A stretch of 64,000 nt of DNA from Larimichthys crocea. Lineage: Eukaryota; Chordata; Actinopteri; Sciaenidae. The stretch spans positions 27,942,379 to 28,006,378 of the forward strand of contig NC_040011.1 of assembly GCF_000972845.2 (NCBI RefSeq). Direction: 5' to 3'. The position numbers were made by a program, and so were the translations under genes. The first letter of the stretch is position 1. The number at the start of each line of letters is the position of its first letter. This document shows positions 49,765 through 62,444 of this stretch, piece after piece. Under the pieces are notes generated by a model that saw only the letters and a program-made list of their open reading frames with translations, was not told where the DNA came from and did not search any database.

Positions 49765-49883
49765 TGGCGTTGCGCAGGCTGAAGGTTGATGGTGGAAAAA
49801 AGTTCTCATAGTTGTTTTCATGCCAGTGTGTGGTTAAAGTCAGCCTCTTGTAAGACTGTTGAAGCTGTTTGAAGACATCTAAG
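49765..49883 (+). other. atl3: probable non-coding exon 1 of atl3 (5' end approximate)
   Basis: Donor TCTAAG|GTAACA at 49883/49884 downstream of the ZNF143-like sites; the next atl3 exon begins with an acceptor at 51182, 20 bases before the ATG. Confidence 0.5.
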
Positions 49884-50503
49884 GTAACATTACACCGAGA
49901 GACAAGCGCTAAAACAACAACATGCGTTATTTGCTGCAAATTAAAGCCGCTAAGCTACATTTGAAAACATTTCTACAACGTTATTTTAACGTTAGTTTCC
50001 CGTAACAGCTAACAACAGACACGGGTTGGCAGTTAAATGTTTTTGTTTGAGTACACGCAGACTTACATGCCACTAGCTACAACCGTGAACTAGTAAACTA
50101 GTCCCTTAATACTTCTGGATGAAGTTAGCTGTCTTTGGACACACAGTGCTGACGTTAGACAGCTGTTTAGCTCTTTAGCTGAGCTAAGCTGGTCCAAGCT
50201 GTGCCAGCTTAGCCAGCACGGCTGTAAGTGGTGGCTGCTAACATCCACCCGGGTTGATTATAGAGACGCTGCTGCACAATTTTAGATGATCTCATGAGGT
50301 TATTAATGTCAGACAGGTTGCAAAATATGCCAATATTCCTGTGCTTTTATTAAATCAACTCGGTCCCGCATATTCATCCTGCAGAAATGTCTGGTATGCT
50401 GCTGCTGAGTGCCACACCTTTTGAGGTGTTCACTTTTTATGAAAGGAGACACAGATACAGAGAGAGAGGCTGTTATGAAAGCACACCTCTGTGTTAGTCA
50501 TCG

Positions 50504-50545
50504 TGAGAAAGAAAGAGAAAGAGAAAGAGAGAAAGAGAGAGAGAG
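50504..50545. repeat. (GAAA)n/(GA)n microsatellite
   Basis: Short purine tract in the first intron of atl3. Confidence 0.9.
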
Positions 50546-51201
50546 CATCCTCCTCTGAGAGCACCAACAATGAAGTCCATTGAAGCAGCTAGAATGGACA
50601 GTGTTATTGGAGAGCATGCTGGAGGCAAAGCAGCATGACACCCATAAGAGCTTCCCACAGCCGGCCTTACACAGAGATAAATCCTGTGTCTGATGGAGGA
50701 ATCAGTGCGTGTCTAAGTTTCCAGTTTGCACTGAGGAAATCATATTTACTGAGTAAACACACACGAGTGTGCTTATCATATAAATCTCTCACCAGAAAGT
50801 AGATCGCTCACTTGGTTCAGCAGAAGGATCTTTGAGTAATCTGGGCCTACAAATAATGTCAGCTGTCATTTTTGATTAATGTACTGATTAGTCCCCCATT
50901 TCTTGCGAACAGTTTATCTGTGGTTTCTGTTTTAGGGTTGGGCATTTCATGTGCCACAGCTCTGAATAATGCTTTCCATTAGGACTTACCTAATCTAATC
51001 TATGTGTATCTAATGGCCAGCCAACACGCACCATATATTCCATCTTAAAATACAGAAAAGAAATAACTAAACTTGGTGCTGATTCAATTATTTAACTGGT
51101 AGAAAATGAATTGCCAGCTGTTTTTTTTAATAAAACTCATAATTTGCTGCTTTTCTATTATTTTTATTATTTTTGGCTGCAGGGACCAGAACCTCTTAAA
51201 G

Positions 51202-54200
51202 ATGGGAAGTGAACCAGGCCCAGTTCAGATCGTCACAGTGTGTAAGGAGGATCACTCCTTTGCTTTGGACACGGAGGCATTGGCTAAGATCCTCTTAGCC
51301 CCTAAAGTCCGAGACAAACACGTGGTGGTGCTGTCAGTGGCCGGAGCCTTCAGAAAGGGCAAGAGCTTCCTGCTTGATTTCATGCTCCGTTACATGTACA
51401 GGCAGGTGAGTCAAACTCAGAGTTCAAGGGGAGGTATTTGATGCTGAAATATTGTCATGGTAACTAGCAGATGATTAGGTTTTTCTGCATCCGCGAGGTG
51501 TTATAGTCTGGAAAATTACTAATAGTCTGCGGTTGGCATGTAAACCTTTTTGCTGTCATTCCACATAGATGCTCCACCCTGCTGTAACATGTGAACTAAC
51601 AAGTTTAGCAAAGAAAATAAATTAGCCATTCCCTAAATTAAGGAGTGGAGTCCACCCTCAGTTTGTTTTACTACACTGAATGCTGAGCATTACATTTGCT
51701 GTACTGCCTGATTAATCTCATTAATATTAGTAACTACTGTCTTTGGCTACTATGTATTTAAGCTTTTTGACGTTCACACAGTGCAGTCAAAACATAGCTG
51801 TGTGAACTGTGAAGGTAAGCATGACCTGTGTCTTGTCGATATTCCACTTTTTTGTGTTGGAAGACACAGAAGAGCTGAAGTTTCTATTAACAGCTCAGCA
51901 CTAAATGTCTTGTTCTGCTAGATTTGTCAGGATAATTGGACTACATGACTTCACTTATTGAATAAGCCAGAAGGTTTAAGGTTACACAGAGTTGCACAGA
52001 GAAGCCCGAGCCTGCCCCTGACTGATCACAAACTTGTATTTCTGCAGAGTGATGGAAACTGGCTGGGTGATGATGATGAGCCGCTGACTGGGTTTTCATG
52101 GAGAGGAGGTTCAGAGCCAGAGACAACAGGCATCCAGCTGTGGAGCGAAGTGTTCCCCGTCCAGAAGAGCGATGGAACAGAGGTACTTACATACATGTGT
52201 GTGTTGTGGGATGTTACATACTACAGTAAAACCAAGAAAAAAGTATTTAGTATTCAGGACTTTGTAGTTTAAAATCTCAAATCTTTTCTATGAAAGGTCT
52301 TTATTTTACCTTGGTCATTATCTGCCACCCCCTCTTCCTATTGTTGACCTTAATATCCTTCATTTTTCTGACTATGTCACAGTACATGTACTTTGACTTG
52401 CATGTTGCTGTGCAGAAAACGATCTGTCTACAGATAATTAATCAACAACAACAATTTATTGACATTAATCAAGGAAAAATGTCGATAAAAGATATTTTCT
52501 GGTTCTTAATTGTGATTATTTGCCCTTTTCCCTCCATTTTACATCATTGTAAATTGTGTTTTGGGGGTTTTGTTTTTGTTTTTTCTGATTATAACACACA
52601 TTGCGTTCTTAGGGTCGGTGTGGGGGGCAAGTCTAGTCCCAAAGTGTGCTGTAACGTGACCTGCATTTTGTCACTCTGATCCTGTAGGTGGCAGTATTGT
52701 TGATGGACACTCAGGGAGCCTTTGATAACCAGTCCACCGTGAAGGACTGTGCCACCATCTTTGCCCTCAGCACCATGACCAGCTCAATTCAGGTCACTGA
52801 TCTCCTCTGATTATCACTGATTCATTCCTCATTATCCTCATTGTCATGTGTGCTCACGTAGTTTGTCTTTTGTAGATCTACAATCTGTCACAGAACATAC
52901 AGGAGGACGACCTGCAGCAGCTTCAGGTCTGTTTATATTTTTATGACAAGAATTAACCTGGGGCCTCTTTCAGAAAGAGTTAACAAACTCACGTTGAACT
53001 CTGCGTCGACTTTAAATATATTTGTTTAGCTTTAACGTTGGGGCGAGTCATGACAGAGAAAGACAGGCTATTGTTGAGTGTCTTTCCGGGACCTACAGAA
53101 AATAAAGTGGCAAAGTAAAGTAAAAAAGTGAGCACACTAACTGTTGTGTTATGCCTGTTTCAGCACCATAATTTTCTTTTAAACAAAGTTTAAGACTATA
53201 TGATTTAGTCTTAACTGATATTTAAGGTTCAGGATATGAAGTATAAACATATTTTACTTCTTGACATTAGGTGCTCTACAGATTTTTTCATTTCTGTATT
53301 AATTTTGCATCACGGCTGCCTCCTCCTCACAGCTGTTCACCGAGTATGGTCGCCTTGCCATGGATGAGAGCTTTCTGAAACCCTTTCAGGTACAAGACAG
53401 ATTTGTTGCAGTGTTGCTGGTGTTGGCTCTGTTTTTGTTTTTAATTTAACACATTTCTTTTCCTCCAACAGAATTTGATGTTCCTAATCAGGGACTGGAG
53501 CTTTCCTTATGAATATACCTACGGGTTTAAAGGAGGCAATGAGTTCTTGGATAAACGGTTACAGGTACCAGTTCTGTCTTGTTGATTGGTCAGCATATAA
53601 TATATACATTAAACTTATCAGAAATACCAGAGTTTGAGATTTTACAGTACTATTGCGTTGATTTTTAAAGGTGAAGGAGTCCCAACATGAGGAGCTACAA
53701 ACAGTGAGGGAGCACATCCATTCCTGCTTCACCCAGATTTCCTGCTTCTTGTTGCCTCACCCAGGGTTGAATGTTGCTACCAGCCCTTATTTTCAGGGGC
53801 AACTGAAGGGTAACATCTACTGTTTCCCCTGTTACCATTCTAGTTAGTTTAAGGTTGGTATTCAGCAGAATGTCCAGTATACTGAGTTATATGTCCTGAT
53901 GTGTCAGATGTGGCCCCGGAGTTCAGAGACCAGCTGCAGAGTCTGATTCCTAAACTTCTGCACCCGGATCGTCTGGCTGAGAAAGAAATAAATGGAAACA
54001 AAGTCACTTGCCGTGGCCTGCTGGAGTTCTTCAAGGTAACATCTTCTCCATCTGAGATTTCTTTCAAAACCCAGACACGTTTTTACATATTTAATGTTGT
54101 CATTTTTGTCCTACCAGGCCTACATCAAGATTTACCAGGGAGAAGACTTGCCACAGCCAAAGACGATGCTCATGGTACGTGCAGGACTAACAAGCCACTA

Positions 54201-57200
54201 ATCTTCCCTGTAAACTAGAGGCATGAATAACTTTATCTGTTTGTTTTCCACTCCCATACATTTAACATGCGCCTGTTTGTCTCACCAGGCTACGGCAGAG
54301 GCTAATAACCTGGCAGCCGTGGCAACCGCCAAAGATCAGTATTACAAGAACATGGAGAAGGTGCGTTCACTTACGTATGTGAAAAATAAAAAAAGTTATC
54401 AAGAAATGCCACATTCATATAATTCTGACGTCAAACTCTCTATGGTTTGCCGTCTAAGATGTGTGGAGGGGATTTGCCCTACGTGTCTCCTGAATCTCTG
54501 GAGGAAAAGCATCACTTTTACTTCCGAGAGGCTCTTCACGCTTTCTCCTCGACAAAGAAGATGGGCGGACAAGAGTTTTGTGATCGTTACCAAACACAGC
54601 TGGAGAAGGAGATGGAGGACATGTGGCAGTCGTTCATCAAACACAATGAGGTCAGAGACGGGATGTAATCTTTTGACATTAAAATAAACAACTGAATCAT
54701 ACACAAAAGTATTTTATACTTATCAACATAACTGTTCTCTTACTTTACATGATTCAGATTATAGTATATTGTCATTGCTTTAGGTTTTTGGTAGTAAAAT
54801 CTTCTTAATCTGTTTTTCTCTTTGCTGTAAAAGTCAAAAAATCTCTTCAGCGCCTTCCGGACCCCCGCAGTGCTGTTTGTCCTGGTGTGCCTCCTCTACG
54901 TGCTGTCGGGCGTGTTGCTCTTTGTTGGCCTGTCCACCTTCGCCTTGGTGTGTGACTGTACTCTGGGCGTGGTCATGATGTCAATGCTGATGTGGGCCTT
55001 CATCCGCTACTCTGGCCGGTATCGGCACGTAGGAGGAGCCATCGACCAGGCTGCAGGTGTCGTCCTGGAGCAGGTGAGTTGATGGGGCTGGTGGCAGTGG
55101 CCAGTTATTGTTAACTGATGTTTATCTACGTGGCTTTCAAAGCCTTTAGTTGTGTAATTAGAGCCAGTGCATGTGCCCATAAAAGTCACTAGAGGGAGCA
55201 ATTGTTGTTTGGAAGAACAAAAATGGCCTCCAGTAAACTGTCAGTGAAAGAAATCATTTAACTTTTTACAAACTGCTTACAAAAACAAGATAAACAAGCT
55301 ACATTTGGCATTTGACAGTCATAAACTGGATATGAGCATAATAATATTTAAAAAAATAAAATACCCAAACAACAGTAATTTATTATTATATCATTTGCTA
55401 ACAGTGACAGATGTTTGGTGATCGGCAGGAGCAAAGTTGATCGGGTCATTTTGGGTCTAGTAAAGAATTTGTCATCAGACGAAGGCCAGTGGTCATGTGG
55501 CTGCTTGAAATCACAGGTTAACTATGTGATAGTAGATAGTATGATAGTTAGTCTACTTAAAAGGAAAACGCCGACAATTTTACTCTCCTAACTACAGCAT
55601 GTGTTAAAAGTTGTATAAAGCCTTTTGTGGCTACAGAGGAAAATCTGATGATTTAAGTTAGTGTCGATTTGACCTGAAGATCACAGGTTTGAAATTTTTC
55701 GGTTTGAAAGAGGTGAGCTTACCAGACCTGTTGTAAGGCAGAGCTGTGCTGGGGGGAAAAAAATGTTAGTTTGTTCTAGTTTTTTTGTCTGCAACATATT
55801 TAAGGAAGTGGCTGTAGCTTTTCTGAACAGTCGCACTCAAAGACGGTCATCCTATAGAGGGGAGGAATTGATAGTTTACATGTGAGAATAATGCCTCACA
55901 CGTCAAGACCGGAAGACGCTGATAGTGTTGCACTCAGCCCTGCACACAAATGGTAACAGGAGTGGTAAAATTCGAGCTAAAGAGAGACGTTCACTGTTCT
56001 CACTGTTCACGTGGCCAGTTGCGGCCAGAAATGGGTGTGAACGTCAGATTATCTGATTTGGAAAGTCGTAGAAACACAGCCCTGCCAAACCCACCATTTG
56101 AAAGATGGGTGGGGAGGGTTGGAGTACGTATTCGGTACAATCAGAGACGGCCTGATGGATGCTTAATAGTGTTTTATTTGCTAACTTTGTTTGTGTTTGT
56201 CTGCTTTTTGGTACTGTATAGGTTGCTTACATTGAGTTTTTATTTGAGCTTGTTTGTTGAAAATGGCCCCCCCTGTTGTGTCTTAAAAAGGGAACCAGTA
56301 AATCTACAAGTTATAAAACCAAAACAATGAAGCAAGATCCCATATGTAACCTGCTGATGAAAAAAAATGAAAGGCACAGTCCAAGTTTCAACCCTGTGTT
56401 GAGTACTTCTTGTAACACACTAAATGTCCGTTTTTATATCAAAACACACTGATTCTCTTCCAGATAAACAATATATATATATATTTTTGACTCCTCTTCA
56501 TCTCAGGGGTTGTTAAATTGCAGGTGAGTGAGGTGTGTGGAGGCCAACGCTCCTCTGTAGTGCCATATGTCTCAAAAGCTCCATATCAAGTCACCATTAA
56601 ATGGCTAAACCATGCCCTCTGAGAGCGATCCAATCACATGTTGACTGAGATCACTAGTAACTAAACCTGGAAATATGTCACATTATAGAAACTGAAGACG
56701 CTTTCACTTCTGTTTCACTGTGACTTCAGCTATTGCAACCCCTTTCACGTAACAGTTAGTTAAAAAATAATATGTAGAGATAAAACAGAAATAATTAAAA
56801 AAGCTGAACATTAACAGAGCACAAGCAGGAAATGAAAATAACCACAGAGCCCTCAGAGTTCAGTCTCAAGTTCATGCCTCTTACTTACACAAAACCAGAA
56901 GTGGTTTAAACAAGAGCAACCGAGCTCTTCCTGCCTGGTTTAAAAATGTAAGGCCGAGCTGTGAATTAACCACTACTTACAAAAAACAGAAGTTGTCGAT
57001 TAGCTCAGTTGGTAGAGCATCCACCCATGTACGAAGCCTTGCCGCAGCGGCCCTAGGGTTTGAATCCGACCTGCGGCCCTTTGCTACATGTCACTCCCCA
57101 TCTCTCTCTCCCTACATTCCTGTCACTCTTCAGCTGTCTCTATCAAAAATACAGTTTGATAAAAGCCAAAAAAAAATCTAAAAAAAAAAAAACAGAAGTT

Positions 57201-57333
57201 GGCAAATGTTTTAAAAAAACACTCTGATACAGTGAAACTGTCTTTCCTTTTTTCTCTTCTCTGTTTTCAGGCCACCGTCGCGTTGAACAAGTCGCGAGGT
57301 CCAAGCACTGGTGACCAGAAGAAATCCAGTTAG
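51202..57333 (+). CDS. atl3: atlastin-3-like ER membrane-fusion GTPase
   Basis: Dynamin-superfamily GTPase that tethers and fuses ER tubules. Coding exons: 51202-51405, 52048-52182, 52688-52792, 52876-52926, 53333-53389, 53472-53564, 53671-53809, 53908-54035, 54118-54174, 54289-54360, 54459-54650, 54834-55073, 57271-57333; phases join to 511 aa (human ATL3 about 541). GTPase motifs: P-loop GAFRKGKSF (48-56), switch region [20 protein letters not shown] after DTQG (120-123), and the atlastin guanine-specificity Arg-Asp in [10 protein letters not shown] (191-192). The middle domain includes [11 protein letters not shown] and [16 protein letters not shown]. Exon 12 encodes two hydrophobic segments (about 420-441 and 450-472) followed by the amphipathic-helix region [18 protein letters not shown]. 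The tail is short and unlike ATL1 or ATL2, and 11q13-type synteny supports ATL3. Upstream in-frame ATGs lie in the intron. Confidence 0.94.
56981..57201 (+). mobile_element. tRNA-derived SINE with target-site duplications, in last intron of atl3
   Basis: Identical 15-bp direct repeats AAAAAACAGAAGTTG at 56981-56995 and 57187-57201 flank the element. The tRNA-like head has A box TTAGCTCAGTTGG (57000-57012) and B box GGTTTGAATCC (57057-57067), with CCCATGTACGAAGCC between them. A CT-rich body and poly-A tail follow. The end lies about 70 bases before the acceptor of the last atl3 exon. Confidence 0.92.
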
Positions 57334-58664
57334 AGGACCTCTGAACCTTCATAATCTTGATGCAATTCAACCAGGGCACAAAACAAGCACACACATTCAG
57401 CACTAAAGCCTTATCATGCCACCCATTGGAACAAATATGCAGCTAAAACACTTTGGCACAAGGTAAAAATATGATGCCAACACACCAGCATCTTTATTAT
57501 GCATGTTACTCCGCCTGTTAGAGTCCAGGCTCATGCAAAGGTAACTGAATTCACACCACCCCGATGTCTCTTATCCATACGTTGTCTTAAATTGACACTG
57601 CCATCATTTTACAAGTTTACACTTGGTCTTAAAAGACAAGTCGATGTTTACCTTTAAACTTTATAAAAACTTAGATTTTCTATTTAAGCTGAATGCATCT
57701 TATTTGGCTGTGTCAAGGGTGGTCAGGGTGCATTTCAGACAAAGCTTCTGCATCTATCTTTAAATAATTACCTTTGCTGGCTTTAAAGCTCATGCATATA
57801 TACATATTTCTTTGTGGCTATATTTTTTTTACTTTGTGGCCTTAAAAACATTCCTCTATGTTTTTCGATTTGCTTTATATTTGATATAAACTAGCATTTC
57901 GAGACGGGTTACTAATTTGAAAGAAGATGATATGCACTCTCCTATATAGCACAGTAGGTTTTGGGAGCTGCATGTAATCAGATGAATCTCATGTTTCAAG
58001 CACTTTGATATTTTTTCCTTGATGGAAATGTGTTACACTTTATAATTTGGATACTAAACCCTTACACACACACGCATATATATAGGAACTGCAAAACTTT
58101 CCAACTCCAAAGATGACACATTATTGGAATACTCAAAGGTGTTGAGCACCAAACAATACCAGTCAGCCAAAGAGTTAGCTTTAAATATTTGAATCATACT
58201 TTGGCCTTGTATCATTTCAAACCTCAGTAAATATAAGCTAACATATAGTTGGTATTCTAAACAGGACAGCTTTATTCCTTCCAGATTTATAAATTGCAGC
58301 ACTTCAGGAGATTCTGATCAAATTTGGTGGGTGGCAGAAATCATTAAGTCATGTAGTAATGTTAGTATGTTTGCACCTCATGAAATTATCTCCTGCATCA
58401 TGCCTTTAGGGCCTGTGCTATCAGAGAGAATACTTAGTGATATATCACTGTGATGCAGTTTATAGTGGTAACACTGGTGATGTGGCTGCAGTTAAATGGG
58501 ATGTGGGATATTTCAGCAGTTCGTAAAAGGCCCTGATGTGATTCTCTTTGAATAAGACAAACTTTCTTTTGGTAAAATGATCACATAGCTATCAATCCAG
58601 CTTGAAACTATTGCCTACTTCGGTCAGAGCTTCAGATGACTTAAACGTAATGGTTGAATAGCAT

Positions 58665-58670
58665 AATAAA
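58665..58670 (+). terminator. atl3: atl3 polyadenylation signal candidate
   Basis: AATAAA about 1.3 kb after the stop codon; a further AATAAA at about 59347 is an alternative. Confidence 0.45.
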
Positions 58671-59601
58671 GTCCTATTACAGGAAAGGAAAAATAATAAA
58701 TTTGGGCTGACTTGTTATTTAGCTCCTCGTTTACTTGCAGCCATTTCATCAGTCATACAGGGGCTTACAAAGGTGGACTACACAGTGGATTAAATAGGCT
58801 TTAGTTTTCCCTCTTTGGGGTCAAGCAGGCCTTCTCAGGCCAACTTCTAATGAATCAAGTATTGGATTAAAGGACTGCAACCATGCCCTACATCTCTGAA
58901 TATGATGAAATGCAGATTGACGATTCAGGAAAATGGCTTATCAATGCCATACCACCTGAGAGCAAAACATCGGATCCCGTAGTCTTTTGTAATCAATATA
59001 AACTGTACACTTCAACACAAAAGTGGAAACACAAAAAGCTGATTAACCATGCTTTAATTTCACAGTGATCCCATGCCAAAAAATAAATAAATGTGGAAAT
59101 ATGAAGGATGGCAGATTTCCTCATTCCATGATTTTTGACCATCTTTTTGCACTTTCCATGTCTGCCCCTCTTCACTTCAAGATGTTTAACAAGCACCTAT
59201 TGCACTTCCTCTCCTCTTTGGTGCTTTTTGCACACAACTCATTCCAAAAGTGAATAAATGCTTGCAGTATATTGTAGTAACTCCTAATGTAATCATCTCC
59301 TGCAGGGCTATATGGTGGCCTTGATTTGAGAAATGCTGTTTTATAAAGAATAAACAGAGCTTGAAACTGTTCATGTGTCTTTCCAATCTGTTCTGTTTTC
59401 ATTTTAAAAGGTCACACCAGGGATGAAACTCAGTTTAGGTCGTAGACATTTAAAGGCAGTACAAAACTGAAAAGAGGATCTAGTATCATTTGAGGTCTTT
59501 TACCACACAGAGAATATTTAGCTAAAATAAGATTACATCAAACAGATTAAACAAAAGGCAGTTTAGCATCTAACAAGCTAGTGTAAACAGAAGCAAGGTG
59601 C

Positions 59602-59645
<44 letters not shown>

Positions 59646-60313
59646 ATATATATGTATGTGTATATATATGTAAGTGTGTATACACATAAAGTATGTAATG
59701 TAATGATATGTAGGCCTCCATATGAGTGTATATAGACAATCAAATGTAAAAATAGCAATAACCAAAAGGGAATATGAGTGATATGATGGGATGAAGCTAT
59801 AATATATACAGTTTTAAACAATAAAACACACAGTATGTAATGTAATATGTATGAGCAGCAACAATAGAGTATTTACAATAGGGTTGGTGAAGCTGCTGTA
59901 AGCTGGTCTGTCATATGAAAAGTGTAAAAATAAGCCAACACCAAAATATATCTTGTAAATGAATGTTAGCAGCAGGGAGCTCATGTGTTTTGTATATAAA
60001 TTAGCGTTGTGTTTTATTGGTTGTTACACCACATAATGAATGTAGGTCATATTTTACAGTCTTTGTTTGTCTTTGTGTTTACAGCCAGAGCGCCGTTACG
60101 CCTTCACCCACGTCCCACAACAACAAAAACACAGTATGAATCGTCCTCAGCTGTCATATTATAGCGGTAGTGTCGTGTTTTTTTTTGTTTGTTTTTTTAT
60201 TCTCGTTTGTCGTGTCACTCTTGCCCCTCGTAATCTTCCGCCCCTCCTCGCTCCCCCTCACCCGGCACACAGGCCTGAAGTCAGCCGCTGCCCCTCATCC
60301 TCCTCACGCTGAC

Positions 60314-60315
<2 letters not shown>
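58671..60315. other. intergenic, 3' of atl3
   Basis: No convincing gene. Contains a TA/TG microsatellite at 59601-59670 and AT-rich DNA; from about 60.06 kb G+C and CpG rise. Confidence 0.45.
59601..59670. repeat. (TA)n(TG)n microsatellite
   Basis: Compound dinucleotide run. Confidence 0.95.

Positions 60316-60356
<41 letters not shown>
60316..60356. repeat. TG microsatellite
   Basis: Perfect TG run of about 20 units within CpG-richer DNA. Confidence 0.95.
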
Positions 60357-60357
<1 letters not shown>

Positions 60358-60540
60358 TCCTCCGCGAGATGCCGTGTACAAAAATCTGCTACGGGCGAAT
60401 TTCGTGTCCCTTGTTTCCTTATATGGTGATCAGCGTCGCGAGCCCGACCCTCCGTCCTCGCGATGTGAGCGAGGCGCGTGCACTGACCGTTGCCGCTCAC
60501 CGTTCGCTTCCATATTTGGAAGTGAGTCCAACAAAAACCG

Positions 60541-60612
60541 CAGGGAGGGGAGGGGGGGGGAGACAGAGAGGGGGGAGAGGAGGAGGAGGAGGAGGAGGGG
60601 AGAGAGGGAGGG
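60541..60612. repeat. purine-rich low-complexity tract
   Basis: GGGGAGGGG and GGAGGAGGA repeats on the plus strand with a G-quadruplex-forming sequence; just upstream of the candidate exon at 60785. Confidence 0.85.
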
Positions 60613-60784
60613 ATGGCGGAGAATTTCCTCCCATCCTGAAAATCGCTTACGCCCGACTGGCTGCTGAATGTCGGCGAAAACGACAGCACACAAAAGCCTC
60701 ACTTATTAACCACTCAGTCATCACGCCATCGGTGTCATAATTACTAAGCACGCCATCACGTCTCCGACGGCGAGGTTACAAAAG

Positions 60785-60899
60785 ATGGCAGCGCTGCTCA
60801 CGATACTAGCGACACGCACACGTAAGCTATACGTCCATGGTTTGTTTTTATATAGGTTACAGTTAAAACAAAGACGTGTAAGTACTGCCAGTATTCGTG
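60785..60899 (+). CDS. candidate first coding exon of an unidentified gene (partial)
   Basis: ATG in the context AAAGATGGCAGC, which is also a YY1-like motif typical of housekeeping starts. It opens MAALLTILATRTRK and continues with basic and hydrophobic residues and no acids up to a donor ATTCGTG|GTAAGT at 60899/60900, like a mitochondrial presequence. An alternative donor follows CACAC at 60823. No downstream exon was found in the window, so the product is unknown. Confidence 0.35.
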
Positions 60900-61499
60900 G
60901 TAAGTCCACTGTCCACAAAGCACCAATAAAACACGATGAAATCATTTTAATTAAATGCACATTTATATATTTATTAGTCGAGAACTGAAGACGCATTCAA
61001 GTGCTACACAAACACATACTGCCATAAAGCTATCCGCTACCTATTTGGTGTGTTTGATTTGTTTCCCCGTGCGTGCCGCCACTGCTAAATGAAATACGTT
61101 TTTTAACAGAGGATGCCAATATCACAGGAAAATAACTGTGAAGATTTTAGAATAATTAGCATGTAAAATAAGGTTCCCCTCAAACAGATAGCCGACAGTG
61201 TCAAGTTTAATAACAGTGGATAATAGTTTGTTAAAATATACCTAGGGAAATAACTGCCTGTTTTGTTGCATTACCTGATTTATTTGTGTATGTAAGATAT
61301 TAAACTGGAGCTAATTAACTGCTTGATTAGATTTTGTGTTACCACAAGTGTCAAAATACACAGTTTAATGGTAAACACCGAGCAGCAGATAGACAGGCGG
61401 ACGGTCGTGGTTGAAAGACAATGCGCTCCCGCTCGTGCACTTTGCTCAAGCCGGGGACGCGCTTATAGGCGCGTTCACGTTGTGTATCCAGTGTGTGTG

Positions 61500-61563
61500 A
61501 GCGAGAGCGACAATTCATCATCACAGTCCATTCAATTTCTACCCAGACGCTGACCTATTCAGA
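61500..61563 (+). other. possible first exon ending at its ATG
   Basis: CAGCAATG|GTAGGT at 61563/61564: a start codon followed at once by a donor, in a CpG-rich stretch from about 61.38 kb. No further exon recognised. May belong to the same unidentified downstream gene as an alternative promoter. Confidence 0.2.
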
Positions 61564-61899
61564 GTTACAGCAATGGTAGGTTTAACGCCGTCTTTATCAC
61601 ACGCTGCGCCTCCTCGCCGGTTTGACTGTCTGATATAACGTTAATCTCAAAGATGTGTGTGTTAGTTTGTGTTTTTTTTATTTTATTTTATCAATGGTTG
61701 TATTAGTTTTACCATCAAACGTAGTAAGCCGATATTGTGCCGCAGGAGCAGCTACTAGCGCCGGTAGCAGCTCAGCTATCCGAGACGGCTAACACTACAT
61801 ATATTTTACATTCACTGTGCGTGACTGTGCGTGACTGTGCGGTACTTTTCCACAAGATTTTTTTATTTTTTTAGATAAAGGGACTAAAGAGATAGCAAA

Positions 61900-62151
61900 C
61901 CACTGGCGCCATTTCGTTCGCCGACAAAAAGCGGAAAGGGGGTCTCTCGCCTGTGTAACACCCACACCGTTGTCATGACGCCGTTCTCCGTGTTTTCACC
62001 GCATCATGTTTCCGTTATTTCTCCTCACGCCCGTCGGTGTCGGTGTGAGCACGGACAGCGGCGCCGGCAGGTGCAGCGGCTCCGGGCTAGCAGGCTAACG
62101 GTATTGTTAGCTCGAGCTAGCGGAGGACACCATGATGGCTGCTAGCTGAGA
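61900..62151. promoter_or_regulatory. CpG-rich block
   Basis: High density of CG dinucleotides (GCGGCGCCGGCAGG and similar) in an otherwise AT-rich neighbourhood; consistent with a CpG-type promoter for a gene running off the right edge. Confidence 0.35.
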
Positions 62152-62178
62152 TTTTTTTTTTTTTTTTTTTTTTTTTTT
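62152..62178. repeat. poly-T tract
   Basis: Uninterrupted T run of 27. Confidence 0.95.
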
Positions 62179-62421
62179 CCTCCCCTTGTTCTTTGTCTGT
62201 ACTCGGCTCCACAGGCTAACACTGTGTCAGACGCTGGGTTTAAAAAAAACCGTGTGCGCTTCATATCTGGTCGCTTTTTTTTTTTCCCCCACCCACATTT
62301 TATAAAAAACATGTTTCACTCTGTGGGTTTATGTCCGAGCCATGACACAAAATGAATGAATAGACTAAACGGACAGTGATTGAGCCGAGCTCTGGCCTTA
62401 TATAGCAAAGCTAGCGCTCAC

Positions 62422-62444
62422 GTGTGTGTGTGTGTGTGTGTGTG
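62422..62444. repeat. GT microsatellite
   Basis: Perfect GT run. Confidence 0.95.

Noticed and set aside
51106..51201. Upstream in-frame ATG that would extend atl3 by 32 residues
   Set aside because: The extension crosses a clear splice acceptor (GGCTGCAG at 51182) and is T-rich intron sequence; [11 protein letters not shown] aligns with the atlastin N-terminus.
55950..56330. 126-codon open frame in the atl3 intron
   Set aside because: No splice context or recognisable domain; the end is a hydrophobic run caused by T-rich DNA.
57000..57075. Possible tRNA gene
   Set aside because: The A and B boxes belong to a SINE: poly-A tail and 15-bp target duplications flank the unit, and the folded tRNA would lack normal arms.
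60170..60740. Overlapping long open frames on both strands
   Set aside because: They run through the TG and GGA simple repeats, which are open in several frames; no family match.
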